Shown piece by piece: positions 32,050 to 40,582 of a DNA stretch of 64,000 nucleotides. The notes beneath the pieces are model-generated. The model made no database searches. It was not told the DNA's origin and saw only the letters and a program-made list of their open reading frames with translations. The position numbers were made by a program, and so were the translations under genes. The DNA comes from Nocardioidaceae bacterium (GTDB lineage: Bacteria > Actinomycetota > Actinomycetes > Propionibacteriales > Nocardioidaceae), in NCBI GenBank assembly GCA_017744365.1, contig JAGIBL010000003.1:248001-312000 (forward strand), written 5' to 3'. Numbering within the stretch: position 1 is the first letter of the stretch; each line of letters starts with the position of its first letter.

Positions 32050-32859
32050 TCAGCCGCGCAGGTAGTCGAGCTGCGCGCGCACCGACAGCTCGGCCGCGCC
32101 CCAGAGCACCGGGTCCACGTCGGTGTAGACGATCTCGACGACCTTGCGCGGCAGCTCCTCGGCGGCGATGCCCTCGGGGTGCGGCTCGGCCTCGAGCTGG
32201 GCCAGCGCCGCCCGCACCTGGTCGAGCCGCTGGCCGCGGTGCGCGATGTAGTAGTCCAGCGCGGCCAGGGCGTCCTCGATGACCGGACCGTGGCCGGGCC
32301 AGATCGTGGTCACCTCGCGGGCCTCGGCCAGCGCGTGCAGCCGGTCCAGGGAGTCCAGGTAGGCGCCGAGCCGGCCGTCGGGGTGCGCGACCACGGTGGT
32401 GCCGCGCCCGAGCACGGTGTCCCCGGTGAGGATCGCGTGCTCGGCGGGCAGCCAGAAGGAGAGCGAGTCGGCGGTGTGGCCCGGGGTGCCGACGATGCGG
32501 ACCTCGAGGCCGTCGACCTCGACGACGTCGCCGTCGCGCAGGCCCTCCTCCCCCAGCCGGTACGCCGGGTCCAGAGCACGCACGCCGCAGCCCCAGCGCG
32601 CCGCCCACTCCTTGGCCGCCTCGGAGTGGTCGAGGTGGTGATGGGTGAGCAGCACGGTCCCGATCTCGCCCGCGATCTCTTCGATGGCGGCCAGGTGGGA
32701 CTCCTCGGGCGGGCCGGGGTCGATGACGACCGAGCGCCGGGCCCCCGGCTCGCGCAGCACCCAGGTGTTGGTGCCGTCGAGGGTCATGATGTCCGGGTTC
32801 GGTGCGAGCACGCACTGCCCGCGCTCCCCGAAGGTCCCACCGGTCCAGGTCTGCGTCAT
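32050..32859 (-). CDS. MBL-fold metallohydrolase (LACTB2-like, Rv3677c family)
   Basis: The 269-residue protein has the metallo-beta-lactamase metal motifs: THHHLDHSEA (HxHxDH), GTPGHTADSLSFWLP, LTGDTVLG and IWPGHGP, with a C-terminal LACTB2-type helical domain. LACTB2 relatives hydrolyse RNA or thioesters; the substrate here is open. The ATG at 32859 is set by the 4-nt overlap with the upstream Nudix gene. It lies in the row Nudix, MBL next to RidA, as in mycobacteria. Confidence 0.88.
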   Translation of the reverse strand: MTQTWTGGTFGERGQCVLAPNPDIMTLDGTNTWVLREPGARRSVVIDPGPPEESHLAAIEEIAGEIGTVLLTHHHLDHSEAAKEWAARWGCGVRALDPAYRLGEEGLRDGDVVEVDGLEVRIVGTPGHTADSLSFWLPAEHAILTGDTVLGRGTTVVAHPDGRLGAYLDSLDRLHALAEAREVTTIWPGHGPVIEDALAALDYYIAHRGQRLDQVRAALAQLEAEPHPEGIAAEELPRKVVEIVYTDVDPVLWGAAELSVRAQLDYLRG

Positions 32860-33746
32860 GCAGAGCCCCAGGTCGCCGTACGGGAACGGGCCTCCAGCAG
32901 CGCATCCGCGTGCGGCGGCCGGGTCAGCGTGAAGTGCTCGCCCTCCTCCTCGACCTGCGGGCAGAACATCTCCACCCGGCGGCCGGCCGCCTCGGCGATG
33001 ACCGCGTCGGGGTCGGCGTACTGGGCGACGTCCAGGCAGGTGATGTACGTCGGCGGCAGCATCAGGATCTGCCGGGACTCGGCCTGCTCGACGGCCTCGA
33101 GCGCCGGCAGCCAGACGACGTGGTCGGACTCCGAGGAGACGTCGCGGGTGCGCTGGCCCTCGGGCAGCTCGGCGACGAAGAACCAGGTGCGGTACCGCTT
33201 GGGCTCGAAGACCGGGGTGAGCCAGCCCGCCCAGGCGCCGAGCAGGTCGGTGCGCAGCACCAGGCCGCGTCGCTCCAGCAGGTCCGACATCGCCAGCTCG
33301 CGCTTCTCCAGGGCGACCCGGTCGGCCTCCCAGTCGGCACCGGTGGTGTCGGCGACCACGTCGTCGGGATGCTCCCCGGCGAGCAGCACGCCGGACTCCT
33401 CGAACGTCTCGCGGACCGCCGCGCAGACCAGCGCCCGGGCCATGCCCTCGTCGACGCCGAGCCGCTCGGCCCACTCGGCCGGGGAGGGCCCCGCCCAGGC
33501 CAGGGCGGTGTCGTCGTCGCGCGGGTCGACCCCGCCGCCGGGGAAGACGCACATGCCGCCGGCGAACTCCATCGAGACCTGCCGGCGGAGCAGGTAGAGC
33601 TCGGGGCCACCTGAGGCGTCACCGCGACCGCGGCGCATCAGCACCACGGTGGCGGCATCGCGCGGCTCGACCGGTTCCTTGCTGCCGTCGGCGAACGCCG
33701 CCGCCGCGTCCGCGAACTCCTGCGGGAGGTGGACGAGGCCGGCCAC
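32856..33746 (-). CDS. Nudix family hydrolase
   Basis: The 296-residue protein shows a Nudix box with a long insert: MCVFPGGGVDPRDDD ... ALVCAAVRETFEESGVLLAG (G...RExxEExG). The insertion between the Gly-rich part and the REXXEE helix matches the NUDT19/RP2-like branch, whose members cleave CoA esters or diphosphates. YRTWFFVAELPEGQ and ILMLPPTYITCLDVAQ are typical of that branch. It is the middle gene of ridA, nudix, mbl, with 4-nt overlap downstream and direct abutment upstream. Confidence 0.85.
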   Translation of the reverse strand: MAGLVHLPQEFADAAAAFADGSKEPVEPRDAATVVLMRRGRGDASGGPELYLLRRQVSMEFAGGMCVFPGGGVDPRDDDTALAWAGPSPAEWAERLGVDEGMARALVCAAVRETFEESGVLLAGEHPDDVVADTTGADWEADRVALEKRELAMSDLLERRGLVLRTDLLGAWAGWLTPVFEPKRYRTWFFVAELPEGQRTRDVSSESDHVVWLPALEAVEQAESRQILMLPPTYITCLDVAQYADPDAVIAEAAGRRVEMFCPQVEEEGEHFTLTRPPHADALLEARSRTATWGSA

Positions 33747-34205
33747 TCAGATCTCCACGATCAGCTCGACCTCGACCGGGGCGTCCAGCGGGAGCACCGG
33801 GACACCGACGGCGCTGCGGGCGTGCCGGCCGGCCTCGCCGAAGACCTCGCCGAGCAGCTCGGAGACTCCGTTGGCGACCAGCGGCTGGCCGGTGAAGTCG
33901 GGCGTGGAGGCGACGAACGCGACCACCTTGACGATCCGCTTGATGGCGCTCAGCGAGCCCAGCTCGGCGTTGATCGCGGCGAGCGCGTTCAGCCCGCACT
34001 GGCGGGCGCACTCGATGGCCTCCTCCTGGCTGACCTCGCCGCCGACCTTGCCGGTGGCCATCAGCTGGCCCTCACGCATCGGCACCTGGCCGGAGGTGAA
34101 GACGTGGTTGCCGCTGCGCACGGCGGGCACGTACGCCGCGACCGGCTTGGCGACCTCGGGGATGCTCAGGCCGAGCTCGGCCAGGCGCTCTTCGGGTGTG
34201 GGCAT
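33747..34205 (-). CDS. RidA family reactive-intermediate deaminase (Rv3678c-like)
   Basis: The 152-residue protein belongs to the RidA/YjgF/UK114 group: VFTSGQVPMREGQL and LNALAAINAELGSLSAIKRIVKVVAFVASTPDFTGQPLVANGVSELLGEVFGEAGRHARSAVGVPVLPLDAPVEVELIVEI are the usual strands. The catalytic Arg of RidA corresponds to Arg in ARSAVGV. It hydrolyses imine or enamine by-products of PLP enzymes. It is translationally close to DUF4177 upstream and Nudix downstream. Confidence 0.92.
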   Translation of the reverse strand: MPTPEERLAELGLSIPEVAKPVAAYVPAVRSGNHVFTSGQVPMREGQLMATGKVGGEVSQEEAIECARQCGLNALAAINAELGSLSAIKRIVKVVAFVASTPDFTGQPLVANGVSELLGEVFGEAGRHARSAVGVPVLPLDAPVEVELIVEI

Positions 34206-34208
34206 CGC

Positions 34209-34379
34209 TCAGTCCTCCTTGGGACGCTTGAGGAACGCGACCAGGCCACCCTGCTCGTTCCGCTCGATGTGCACGAGCTCGAAGCCCATCTCGCCGAAGT
34301 TGTTCAGCATCATCGTCTCGTTGTGGAGCGGAATCGGCGCCACCTGGTACTCCCAGCGCTTAATCGAACTCTGCGTCAT
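34209..34379 (-). CDS. DUF4177 small protein (Rv3678A-like)
   Basis: A 56-residue protein, MTQSSIKRWEYQVAPIPL...NNFGEMGFELVHIERNEQGGLVAFLKRPKED. The W-E-Y start, LNxxGxxGWELV-like core and FKRP end are the DUF4177 pattern. It is the first gene of the DUF4177-ridA-nudix-mbl run, with AAGGAGGA from its own 3' end serving as ridA's ribosome site. It is divergent from the esterase gene, 23 bp away. Function unknown. Confidence 0.85.
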   Translation of the reverse strand: MTQSSIKRWEYQVAPIPLHNETMMLNNFGEMGFELVHIERNEQGGLVAFLKRPKED

Positions 34380-34389
34380 GAGCACACCC

Positions 34390-34395
34390 TACGGT
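34390..34395 (+). promoter_or_regulatory. -10 element, leaderless esterase gene
   Basis: TACGGT ends 7 nt before the GTG at 34403. This spacing favours 34403 over the in-frame GTG at 34394. Confidence 0.45.
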
Positions 34396-34402
34396 GGGCT
34401 TT

Positions 34403-35131
34403 GTGTCCGCCGATCTGCTCCCCGACGCCGTCCTCCGGTACGACGACCACGGCGACGGGATCCTCGACGTCCACCTGCCGGCAAACCCGAGCGGGACCGG
34501 CGTGCTGCTCGTCCACGGCGGGTTCTGGAAGACCGCGTACGACCGCACCCACACCCGCCCGATGGCACGTGCGCTCGCCGACGCCGGCTTCGTGGTGGCG
34601 ACCCCGGAGTACCGCCGGGTCGGGCCCGGAGGCAGTGCCGGTTCCGGTGGGGGCGGCTGGCCGGGCACCGGGGCCGACGTACGCGGGGCAGCCACCGCGC
34701 TGCCGGACCTGCTCGCCGGCATCGGCGTGCGCCTGGACCGGCTCCGCGCGACCGGCCACTCCGCCGGCGGGCACCTGGTCCTCTGGCTCGCCACCACCGA
34801 CGTGTCCCTGGACCGCGTCGTCGCACTGGCCCCGGTCTGCGACCTGCGCGAGGCGATCCGGCTCGGCCTCGGCAGCGACGCCGCCCGCGCCTTCCTCGGC
34901 GATGCCGACCCCGACGCCGCGGACCCGATGCTGCTCCTCGACGAGCGTCCGGCCACCGACGTCCGGGTGGTGCACGGGGTCGAGGACGACACCGTCCCGG
35001 TCGGCCTCTCCCGGGGCCTCGTCGCGCGGCATCCGTGGATCGGGCTGACCGAGGTGCCGGGCGGCCACTACGAGCTCATCGAGCCGGACTCCACGCAGTG
35101 GGCGACGGTGATGCGCGCCCTCAGCGACTGA
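34403..35131 (+). CDS. Alpha/beta hydrolase (kynurenine-formamidase-like esterase)
   Basis: The 242-residue protein has an oxyanion HGG motif (LLVHGGFWK), the nucleophile elbow GHSAGGH, Asp in HGVEDDTVP and His in VPGGHYELIEP, the full triad order of the esterase/lipase superfamily. DxxLPxxxSGTGVLLVHGGFWKTAY is typical of small actinobacterial carboxylesterases and kynurenine formamidase-like enzymes. It is cytoplasmic with no signal. Start chosen from the leaderless -10. It overlaps the convergent exported-protein gene by 11 nt. Confidence 0.85.
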   Translation: MSADLLPDAVLRYDDHGDGILDVHLPANPSGTGVLLVHGGFWKTAYDRTHTRPMARALADAGFVVATPEYRRVGPGGSAGSGGGGWPGTGADVRGAATALPDLLAGIGVRLDRLRATGHSAGGHLVLWLATTDVSLDRVVALAPVCDLREAIRLGLGSDAARAFLGDADPDAADPMLLLDERPATDVRVVHGVEDDTVPVGLSRGLVARHPWIGLTEVPGGHYELIEPDSTQWATVMRALSD

Positions 35132-35828
35132 TCGAGACCAGCACGAACCGCTCGTTGCCGCCGGCGACGTCGCGCTCGGCCACGATGCCCACCCCGGGCG
35201 CGTAGAGCTTCACCGAGACGACCCGCGGCTCGAGCCTGCTCCACTCGAAGCTGCGCACCACGTGCGTGAACCGGCCGGCCGGCACCCGCAGCCGCGCGCC
35301 GCGGGAGACGATCCAGGCCTGGTCCTCGGCCTGCCCGCGCAGGAACTCCTGCCGGTAGGCGTCGGTCGGCCTCGGGTGCGCCGGCATGATGGTCCCGGCC
35401 ACGGCTCCGTGGACCCCTGCTCGCCAGCTTCCCTCGTGGCTCTCCAGGGTGCCGTCCTCGTCGTACGTCGCCGTGTTCTCGCCGAAGTACCAGACCTTCC
35501 CGGTGTTGTCGGCGGCGTAGAAGTCGGCCGTCTTCTCGGCGATCGACCCGTCGGCGCGCCGGACGACGTCGTGCACGATCGTGGTCCGCACGCCCTGGAT
35601 CGTCAGGTGCCGCGCGGTCACCCGGACCACCTCGCGGAAGTGCTCGCCGTCCTCGCTGCCGCGGTAGCGCAGCACCAGTCCGGGGGTGAGCGGGAAGTAC
35701 GGGTTGGCCACCGGGTGCGTGAAGCTCGCCGGGTCGACGGCACCCGCGGCGCTCCGCCGGGGCAGCGCGGAACTTGCTCCGCCGACCGCGGCTGCCAGCG
35801 CGATCGCCGGGATGATGAGCTTGCGCAT
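35121..35828 (-). CDS. Exported protein of unknown function
   Basis: The 235-residue protein has a signal peptide (MRKLIIPAIALAAAVGGASSALPRR) and a mature part rich in beta strands: FTHPVANPYFPLTPGLVLRYRG, HDVVRRADGSIAEKTADFYAADNTGKVWYFGENTATYDEDGTLESHEGSWRAGVHGA. This repeats the pattern of secreted proteins often found in actinobacteria without assigned function. The ATG at 35828 follows GGAGG by 6 nt, which rules out the longer reading from 35882. It has no linked partner. Confidence 0.7.
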   Translation of the reverse strand: MRKLIIPAIALAAAVGGASSALPRRSAAGAVDPASFTHPVANPYFPLTPGLVLRYRGSEDGEHFREVVRVTARHLTIQGVRTTIVHDVVRRADGSIAEKTADFYAADNTGKVWYFGENTATYDEDGTLESHEGSWRAGVHGAVAGTIMPAHPRPTDAYRQEFLRGQAEDQAWIVSRGARLRVPAGRFTHVVRSFEWSRLEPRVVSVKLYAPGVGIVAERDVAGGNERFVLVSISR

Positions 35829-35920
35829 CTCGACCTCCTGGTCGTCGGAGACTCGAGTCTGTTCCGCCGCCGCTGAAGGCATGCTGAAGGGCCACGGACG
35901 ATGCGGCAGACTGACCCTCG

Positions 35921-37858
35921 ATGAGCGAGATCCTGTGGACCCCGGCCCTCGACGGCACCTCGGCGCTCGAACGTTTCCAGGCGACCACCCCGGTCGGCCC
36001 GGAGGCGTCGTACGCGGAGCTCTGGGACTGGTCGGTCACCGACCCGGACGCGTTCTGGCTGGCCGTCTGGCGCTGGTTCGACCTGCCCGGTCAGCCGGAC
36101 GTCGCGCTGGCCGACGCGAGCATGCCGGGTGCCGCCTGGTTCCCCGAGGTGCGCCTCAACTACGCCGAGGCGATGCTGCGGATGCCCGGGCGCGCCGACG
36201 ACGACGTGGTGCTGGTCGGTCGCTCGCAGAGCCGCGACGAGGTGCGGCTGACGGCCACCGAGCTGCGCGACCTGGTCGGCCGGGTGCGAGCCGGCCTGGT
36301 CCGGGCCGGCGTCGGCGAGGGCGACCGGGTGGCGGCCTACCTGCCGAACATCCCGGAGACCGTGGCGCTGCTGCTGGCCACGGCCAGCCTGGGCGCGATC
36401 TTCTCCTCGTGCGCGCCCGAGTTCGGCACCCAGAGCGTCACCGACCGCTGGAGCCAGATCGAGCCGACGGTGCTGGTCGCGGTCGACGGCTACGTCTACG
36501 GGAGCAAGTCGATCGACCGGCGCGCCGAGGTCGCGGCGATCCGGGCCGCGCTGCCGAGCCTCACCACGGTCGTCTCGGTCGACTACCTCGGCGAGGGCGT
36601 GCCGGACGCGGTCTCCTGGGCCGACTTCACCGCCGAGCCCGGCCCGCTGGAGTTCGCGCCGGTGCCGTTCGCGCACCCCCTCTACGTGCTGTTCTCCTCG
36701 GGCACCACCGGCCTGCCGAAGCCGATCGTGCACGGGCACGGCGGCATCACCGTCGAGCACCTGAAGGCGCTCGGCCTGCAGACCGGCCTGGGCGCGGGCG
36801 ACACCTTCTTCTGGTTCTCCACGACCGGCTGGATGATGTGGAACTACCTCGTCTCCGGCCTCGGCGTCGGCGCGACGGTGGTGACGTACGACGGCAACCC
36901 GGCGTACCCGGACACGGCGATGCTCTGGACGCTCGCGGCGGAGCTCGGGGTGACCTACTTCGGCACCAGCGCGCCGTTCCTGCTGCAGTGCCGCAAGGAC
37001 GGGATCGTGCCGCGCGAGCTGGCCGACCTCTCCGCGCTGCGCGGGATCGGGTCGACCGGGGCGCCGCTGCCGGCCGAGGGCTTCCGCTGGGTCTACGAGG
37101 CCGTCTCCTCGACCGCCCAGCTCGGCTCGCTCTCGGGCGGCACCGACATCTGCTCGGGCTTCGTGGGCTCCGCGCCGACGGTCCCGGTCTACGCCGGCGA
37201 GATCGCCTGCCGCTGCCTGGGCGCTGCCGTGGCGGCGTACGACGGCGCCGGGAACCCGGTCATCGGCAGCCTCGGCGAGCTGGTCGTCGAGAAGCCGATG
37301 CCCTCGATGCCGGTGGGGTTCTGGGGCGACGAGGACGGCTCGCGCTACCGGGCCGCGTACTTCGAGGACTTCCCCGGCGTCTGGCGGCACGGTGACTGGA
37401 TCACCATCACCGAGCAGGGCACCTGCACCATCACCGGCCGCAGCGACGCCACCCTCAACCGCGGCGGGGTCCGGCTCGGCACCGCGGAGTTCTACACCGT
37501 CGTCGAGGCACTGCCCGAGGTCGCCGACTCGCTCGTGGTTCACCTCGAGGACAGCGAGGGTGGCGCCGGCACGCTGGTGCTCGTGGTCCGGCTGGCCGAG
37601 GGCGGCACGTTCGACGACGACCTGCGCCGCCGGATCGTCACCGCGCTGCGCACCTCGCTCTCGCCACGGCACGTGCCCGACGTGCTCGAGGTCGTGGCCG
37701 CGCTGCCGCGCACCCTGTCCGGCAAGAAGATCGAGGTGCCGGCCAAGAAGATCCTGCAGGGCGTGCCGACCGACCAGGCCGTCGCTCGCGGTGCCCTCAC
37801 GGGTGCCGAAGGTCTCACCGAGCTCGAGGACCTTCGCGACAGGCTGCCGACGACCTAG
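35921..37858 (+). CDS. Acetoacetyl-CoA synthetase
   Basis: The 645-residue ANL-superfamily enzyme activates acetoacetate to acetoacetyl-CoA. It has FSSGTTGLPKPIVHGHGG (about residues 258-275), FFWFSTTGWMMWNYLVSGL, GSLSGGTDICSGFVG and the C-terminal GKKIEVPAKKIL with the catalytic Lys, all as in AacS rather than Acs. The N-terminal ACAS_N domain and WFPEVRLNYAE are present. CAGACT lies 8 nt before the ATG. It is followed by bagA only 10 bp downstream, although no metabolic link is known. Confidence 0.92.
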   Translation: MSEILWTPALDGTSALERFQATTPVGPEASYAELWDWSVTDPDAFWLAVWRWFDLPGQPDVALADASMPGAAWFPEVRLNYAEAMLRMPGRADDDVVLVGRSQSRDEVRLTATELRDLVGRVRAGLVRAGVGEGDRVAAYLPNIPETVALLLATASLGAIFSSCAPEFGTQSVTDRWSQIEPTVLVAVDGYVYGSKSIDRRAEVAAIRAALPSLTTVVSVDYLGEGVPDAVSWADFTAEPGPLEFAPVPFAHPLYVLFSSGTTGLPKPIVHGHGGITVEHLKALGLQTGLGAGDTFFWFSTTGWMMWNYLVSGLGVGATVVTYDGNPAYPDTAMLWTLAAELGVTYFGTSAPFLLQCRKDGIVPRELADLSALRGIGSTGAPLPAEGFRWVYEAVSSTAQLGSLSGGTDICSGFVGSAPTVPVYAGEIACRCLGAAVAAYDGAGNPVIGSLGELVVEKPMPSMPVGFWGDEDGSRYRAAYFEDFPGVWRHGDWITITEQGTCTITGRSDATLNRGGVRLGTAEFYTVVEALPEVADSLVVHLEDSEGGAGTLVLVVRLAEGGTFDDDLRRRIVTALRTSLSPRHVPDVLEVVAALPRTLSGKKIEVPAKKILQGVPTDQAVARGALTGAEGLTELEDLRDRLPTT

Positions 37859-37861
37859 TCT
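37856..37861 (+). promoter_or_regulatory. -10 element, leaderless bagA transcript
   Basis: TAGTCT overlaps the stop codon of the acetoacetyl-CoA synthetase gene (TAG) and ends 7 nt before the bagA ATG, so bagA can have its own leaderless message despite the short gap. Confidence 0.45.
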
Positions 37862-37868
37862 TCCGCCT

Positions 37869-38858
37869 ATGGCCGACTTCGGAGACGTGCAGCTGCACAT
37901 CGTCACCGGCAAGGGCGGCACGGGGAAGTCGACGGTCGCGGCGAGCCTGGCGCTCGCACTGGCGGCACGCGGCAAGACCGTGCTGCTCTGCGAGGTCGAG
38001 GGCCGCCAGGGCATCGCGCAGCTCTTCGACGTCGCGCCGCTCCCGTACGACGAGAGGCTGGTCGCCAGGGCCACCGAGCACGGCCACGGCGACGTCTACG
38101 CCCTGGCCATCGACGCCGAGTCCGCGCTGCTGGAGTACCTGGCGATGTACTACCGGCTCGGGCGCGCCGGCAAGGCGCTCGACCGGTTCGGGGTGATCGA
38201 CTTCGCGACCACGATCGCCCCCGGCGTCCGGGACGTGCTGCTGACCGGCAAGGTCTACGAGGCCGTGCAGCGCAACGCCCGCCACAAGAACGCCCGGGTC
38301 TACGACGCCGTGGTGCTGGACGCGCCGCCGACCGGGCGGATCACCCAGTTCCTCAACGTCAACAGCGAGCTCGCCGGCCTGGCCAAGGTCGGCCCGATCA
38401 AGGCGCAGGCGGACACGGTGATGACGCTGCTGACCTCGAAGCGCACCGCGGTGCACCTGGTCACCGTGCTGGAGGAGATGCCGGTGCAGGAGACCGTCGA
38501 CGGGGTCGCCGAGCTGCACAAGGCCGGGCTCCCCGTGGGCGGGGTGATCGTGAACCTGGTCCGGCCCCAGGACCTGGACGACGACGCCCGCGCCGAGCTG
38601 CTCGCCGGCACCGCCGATCGGACGGCCTTGCGCAAGGCGCTGGGCAAGGCCGGCATCGACGCCGACGACGCCGTGGTGGACACGCTGCTCGCCGAGGGCC
38701 GCGACCATGCCGAGCGACGAGGGCTCGAGGACGAGCAGCGCACCCTGGTCGAGGGCATCGGCGTGCCGACGTACGAGCTCCCGAAGCTGGCCGGCGGCGC
38801 GGACCTGGGCGGCCTCTACGAGCTGGCCGAGGATCTCTGCGAGCAGGGGCTGGCATGA
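37869..38858 (+). CDS. bagA: ArsA/Get3-like ATPase BagA (Rv3679)
   Basis: The 329-residue P-loop ATPase has a complete deviant Walker A, KGGTGKST at residues 15-22, with the signature Lys15 typical of the ArsA/Get3/MinD group. VVLDAPPTGRITQFLNV is the switch II/A loop. No CxxC zinc motif and no tail-anchor groove helices of eukaryotic Get3 are evident. In mycobacteria Rv3679-Rv3680 form a heteromeric Get3-like complex that guards against glycerol or metabolite toxicity. It overlaps bagB by 4 nt (ATGA). Confidence 0.88.
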   Translation: MADFGDVQLHIVTGKGGTGKSTVAASLALALAARGKTVLLCEVEGRQGIAQLFDVAPLPYDERLVARATEHGHGDVYALAIDAESALLEYLAMYYRLGRAGKALDRFGVIDFATTIAPGVRDVLLTGKVYEAVQRNARHKNARVYDAVVLDAPPTGRITQFLNVNSELAGLAKVGPIKAQADTVMTLLTSKRTAVHLVTVLEEMPVQETVDGVAELHKAGLPVGGVIVNLVRPQDLDDDARAELLAGTADRTALRKALGKAGIDADDAVVDTLLAEGRDHAERRGLEDEQRTLVEGIGVPTYELPKLAGGADLGGLYELAEDLCEQGLA

Positions 38859-40051
38859 AGGCGACCGCGCGGCTGAGCCCGATGACCTCGCACCCCGGCC
38901 CGGCGCCGGTGCTCGACGTGGACGCCCTGCTCGACGACCCGGAGCAGCGGATCATCGTCTGCTGCGGCGCCGGTGGGGTCGGCAAGACGACCACCTCCGC
39001 GGCGATCGCGCTGCGGGCCGCCGAGCGCGGCCGCAAGGTCGTCGTGCTCACCATCGACCCGGCGCGGCGACTGGCGCAGTCGATGGGCATCGAGGCGCTG
39101 GACAACACCCCGCGGCCGGTCCCGGGCGTGACCGGCGAGGGCAGCCTGGACGCGATGATGCTCGACATGAAGCGCACCTTCGACGAGGTGGTGGAGAGCC
39201 AGGCCAGCCCGGAGAAGGCGCAGCAGATCCTGTCCAACCCGTTCTACGTCGCGGTCTCCAGCTCGTTCGCGGGCACCCAGGAGTACATGGCGATGGAGAA
39301 GCTCGGCCAGCTCGACAAGGACGCCCGCGCCTCGGGCCGCTGGGACCTGATCGTGGTCGACACCCCGCCCTCGCGCAGCGCGCTGGACTTCCTGGACGCG
39401 CCCGAGCGGCTCTCGTCCTTCCTGGACGGCCGGTTCATGCGGCTGCTGCTCGCGCCGGCGAAGGGCCCGGCCAAGCTGATGACCGCCGGGTTCGGGCTGG
39501 TCACCAAGGCGATCACCACGATCATCGGCGGCCAGACGCTCACCGACATGCAGGCGTTCGTGGCGGCCTTCGACACCCTCTTCGGCGGCTTCCGGGCCCG
39601 CGCCCAGCGGACCTTCGAGCTGCTCCAGTCACCGGGGACGGCGTTCCTGGTGGTGGCCGCGCCGGAGCCGGACGCGCTGCGCGAGGCGGCCTACTTCGTG
39701 GAGCGGCTCAGCGCGGAGAGGATGCCGCTGGCCGGGCTGGTGGTGAACCGGGCCAGTGTGGACCCCGACGTCGAGCTGTCCGCGGCGACCGCGACGGCCG
39801 GCTACGAGAAGCTGCGCGACGCGGCGGACGAGCCGAGCCGGATGGCGGCGGGCCTGCTGCGGCTGCACGCGGACCGCAAGCTCGTGGTGGAGCGGGAGGG
39901 CAGGCTGCGGACGCGGTTCGCGACGGCCCACCCGCAGGTGCGCACGGCGGTGCTGCCGGCGCTGCCGTCGGACGTGCACGACCTGGAGGGCCTGCGCGGG
40001 ATCGGCGAGCTGCTCGCCGTACGGGACGCGCGCGCGGAGAAGCGAGCCTGA
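38855..40051 (+). CDS. bagB: ArsA/Get3-like ATPase BagB (Rv3680)
   Basis: The 398-residue partner of BagA has Walker A GAGGVGKTT at residues 38-46; here the signature lysine of the deviant loop is alanine (Ala39), unlike BagA, so the two subunits are probably not equivalent in catalysis. Other marks are LTIDPARRLAQSMGIEAL, IVVDTPPSRSALDFLDAPERL and GLVVNR. It has ArsA-like helical inserts between. Coupled to bagA, it probably acts as a cytosolic heterodimer; the client is unknown. Confidence 0.88.
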   Translation: MKATARLSPMTSHPGPAPVLDVDALLDDPEQRIIVCCGAGGVGKTTTSAAIALRAAERGRKVVVLTIDPARRLAQSMGIEALDNTPRPVPGVTGEGSLDAMMLDMKRTFDEVVESQASPEKAQQILSNPFYVAVSSSFAGTQEYMAMEKLGQLDKDARASGRWDLIVVDTPPSRSALDFLDAPERLSSFLDGRFMRLLLAPAKGPAKLMTAGFGLVTKAITTIIGGQTLTDMQAFVAAFDTLFGGFRARAQRTFELLQSPGTAFLVVAAPEPDALREAAYFVERLSAERMPLAGLVVNRASVDPDVELSAATATAGYEKLRDAADEPSRMAAGLLRLHADRKLVVEREGRLRTRFATAHPQVRTAVLPALPSDVHDLEGLRGIGELLAVRDARAEKRA

Positions 40052-40056
40052 GCGCG

Positions 40057-40081
40057 CCGCCGGACCAGGCAGATCGGTCCG
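40057..40081. terminator. Bidirectional terminator between bagB and whiB
   Basis: GCCGGACC (40057-40064) and GGTCCGGC (40074-40081) make a perfect 8-bp stem with a 9-nt loop, in the 55-bp gap of convergent genes. Confidence 0.65.
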
Positions 40082-40106
40082 GCAGGCGCTACCCCAGATG
40101 GACGGC

Positions 40107-40406
40107 TCAGGCGGAGGCTGCCGTCGAGGCAGCCAGGTGGGCCTCCTTGGCCGCCGAGAGCAGCGCGCGCCAGGAGGTCACGTTCGGGCGCTTGCGGAGG
40201 ACCGCGCGGCGCTCACGCTCGGTCATGCCGCCCCACACGCCCCACTCGATGCGGTTGTCCAGCGCCTCGGCGAGGCACTCCGCTCGAACCGGGCACGCGG
40301 CACAGACGACCTTGGCCTTGTGCTGCTCGGCGCCACGGACGAACAGCTCGTCCGGCCGCGACTTCTGGCAGATGGCCGCAGCGGCCCAATCATCGTTCCA
40401 CGTCAT
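40107..40406 (-). CDS. WhiB family iron-sulfur regulator (WhiB4-like)
   Basis: The 99-residue protein has four cluster ligands Cys13, Cys35, Cys38 and Cys44 (ICQ...VVCAACPVRAEC), the G[VI]WGG turn (GVWGGMTERERRAVLRKR, residues 56 on) and a basic C-terminus. It binds [4Fe-4S] and reacts with O2 or NO; in Mycobacterium WhiB4 (Rv3681c) tunes redox responses. ATG at 40406 is chosen since the longer ORF reading from 40532 runs through the promoter region. A GTG directly precedes it. Divergent from the PBP gene as in Mycobacterium. Confidence 0.93.
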   Translation of the reverse strand: MTWNDDWAAAAICQKSRPDELFVRGAEQHKAKVVCAACPVRAECLAEALDNRIEWGVWGGMTERERRAVLRKRPNVTSWRALLSAAKEAHLAASTAASA

Positions 40407-40432
40407 CACGAGACCCCCAAAGGAAAGCGTGG

Positions 40433-40448
40433 TTTCTGGCCCCAGAAA
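40433..40448. promoter_or_regulatory. TTTCTGG-CC-CCAGAAA inverted repeat upstream of whiB
   Basis: A perfect 7-bp inverted repeat starting 27 bp upstream of the whiB ATG. It may be an operator (self-control is common for WhiB genes) or a 5'-UTR hairpin. The rest of the 176-bp gap up to 40582 contains the -10 of the PBP gene. Confidence 0.4.
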
Positions 40449-40569
40449 GCCAGTTCCCCCCACGTATCGGAAACTTAAGGTCCGCAGTGGTCTCGGAACC
40501 AGGTCCATCGGTACCGAATCGGCATGGCCCACTTGGACTATGCGTCCTGGCCCACCTAGGACGGTTGCC

Positions 40570-40575
40570 TAGAAT
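40570..40575 (+). promoter_or_regulatory. -10 element, leaderless PBP transcript
   Basis: TAGAAT ends 7 nt before the ATG at 40583 with no Shine-Dalgarno sequence between. Confidence 0.5.
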
Positions 40576-40582
40576 CGAACCC

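Noticed and set aside
40407-40532. Longer N-terminus for the WhiB protein (start at 40532)
   Set aside because: The extra 42 residues run through the promoter region and do not match WhiB proteins, which start shortly before the first cysteine.
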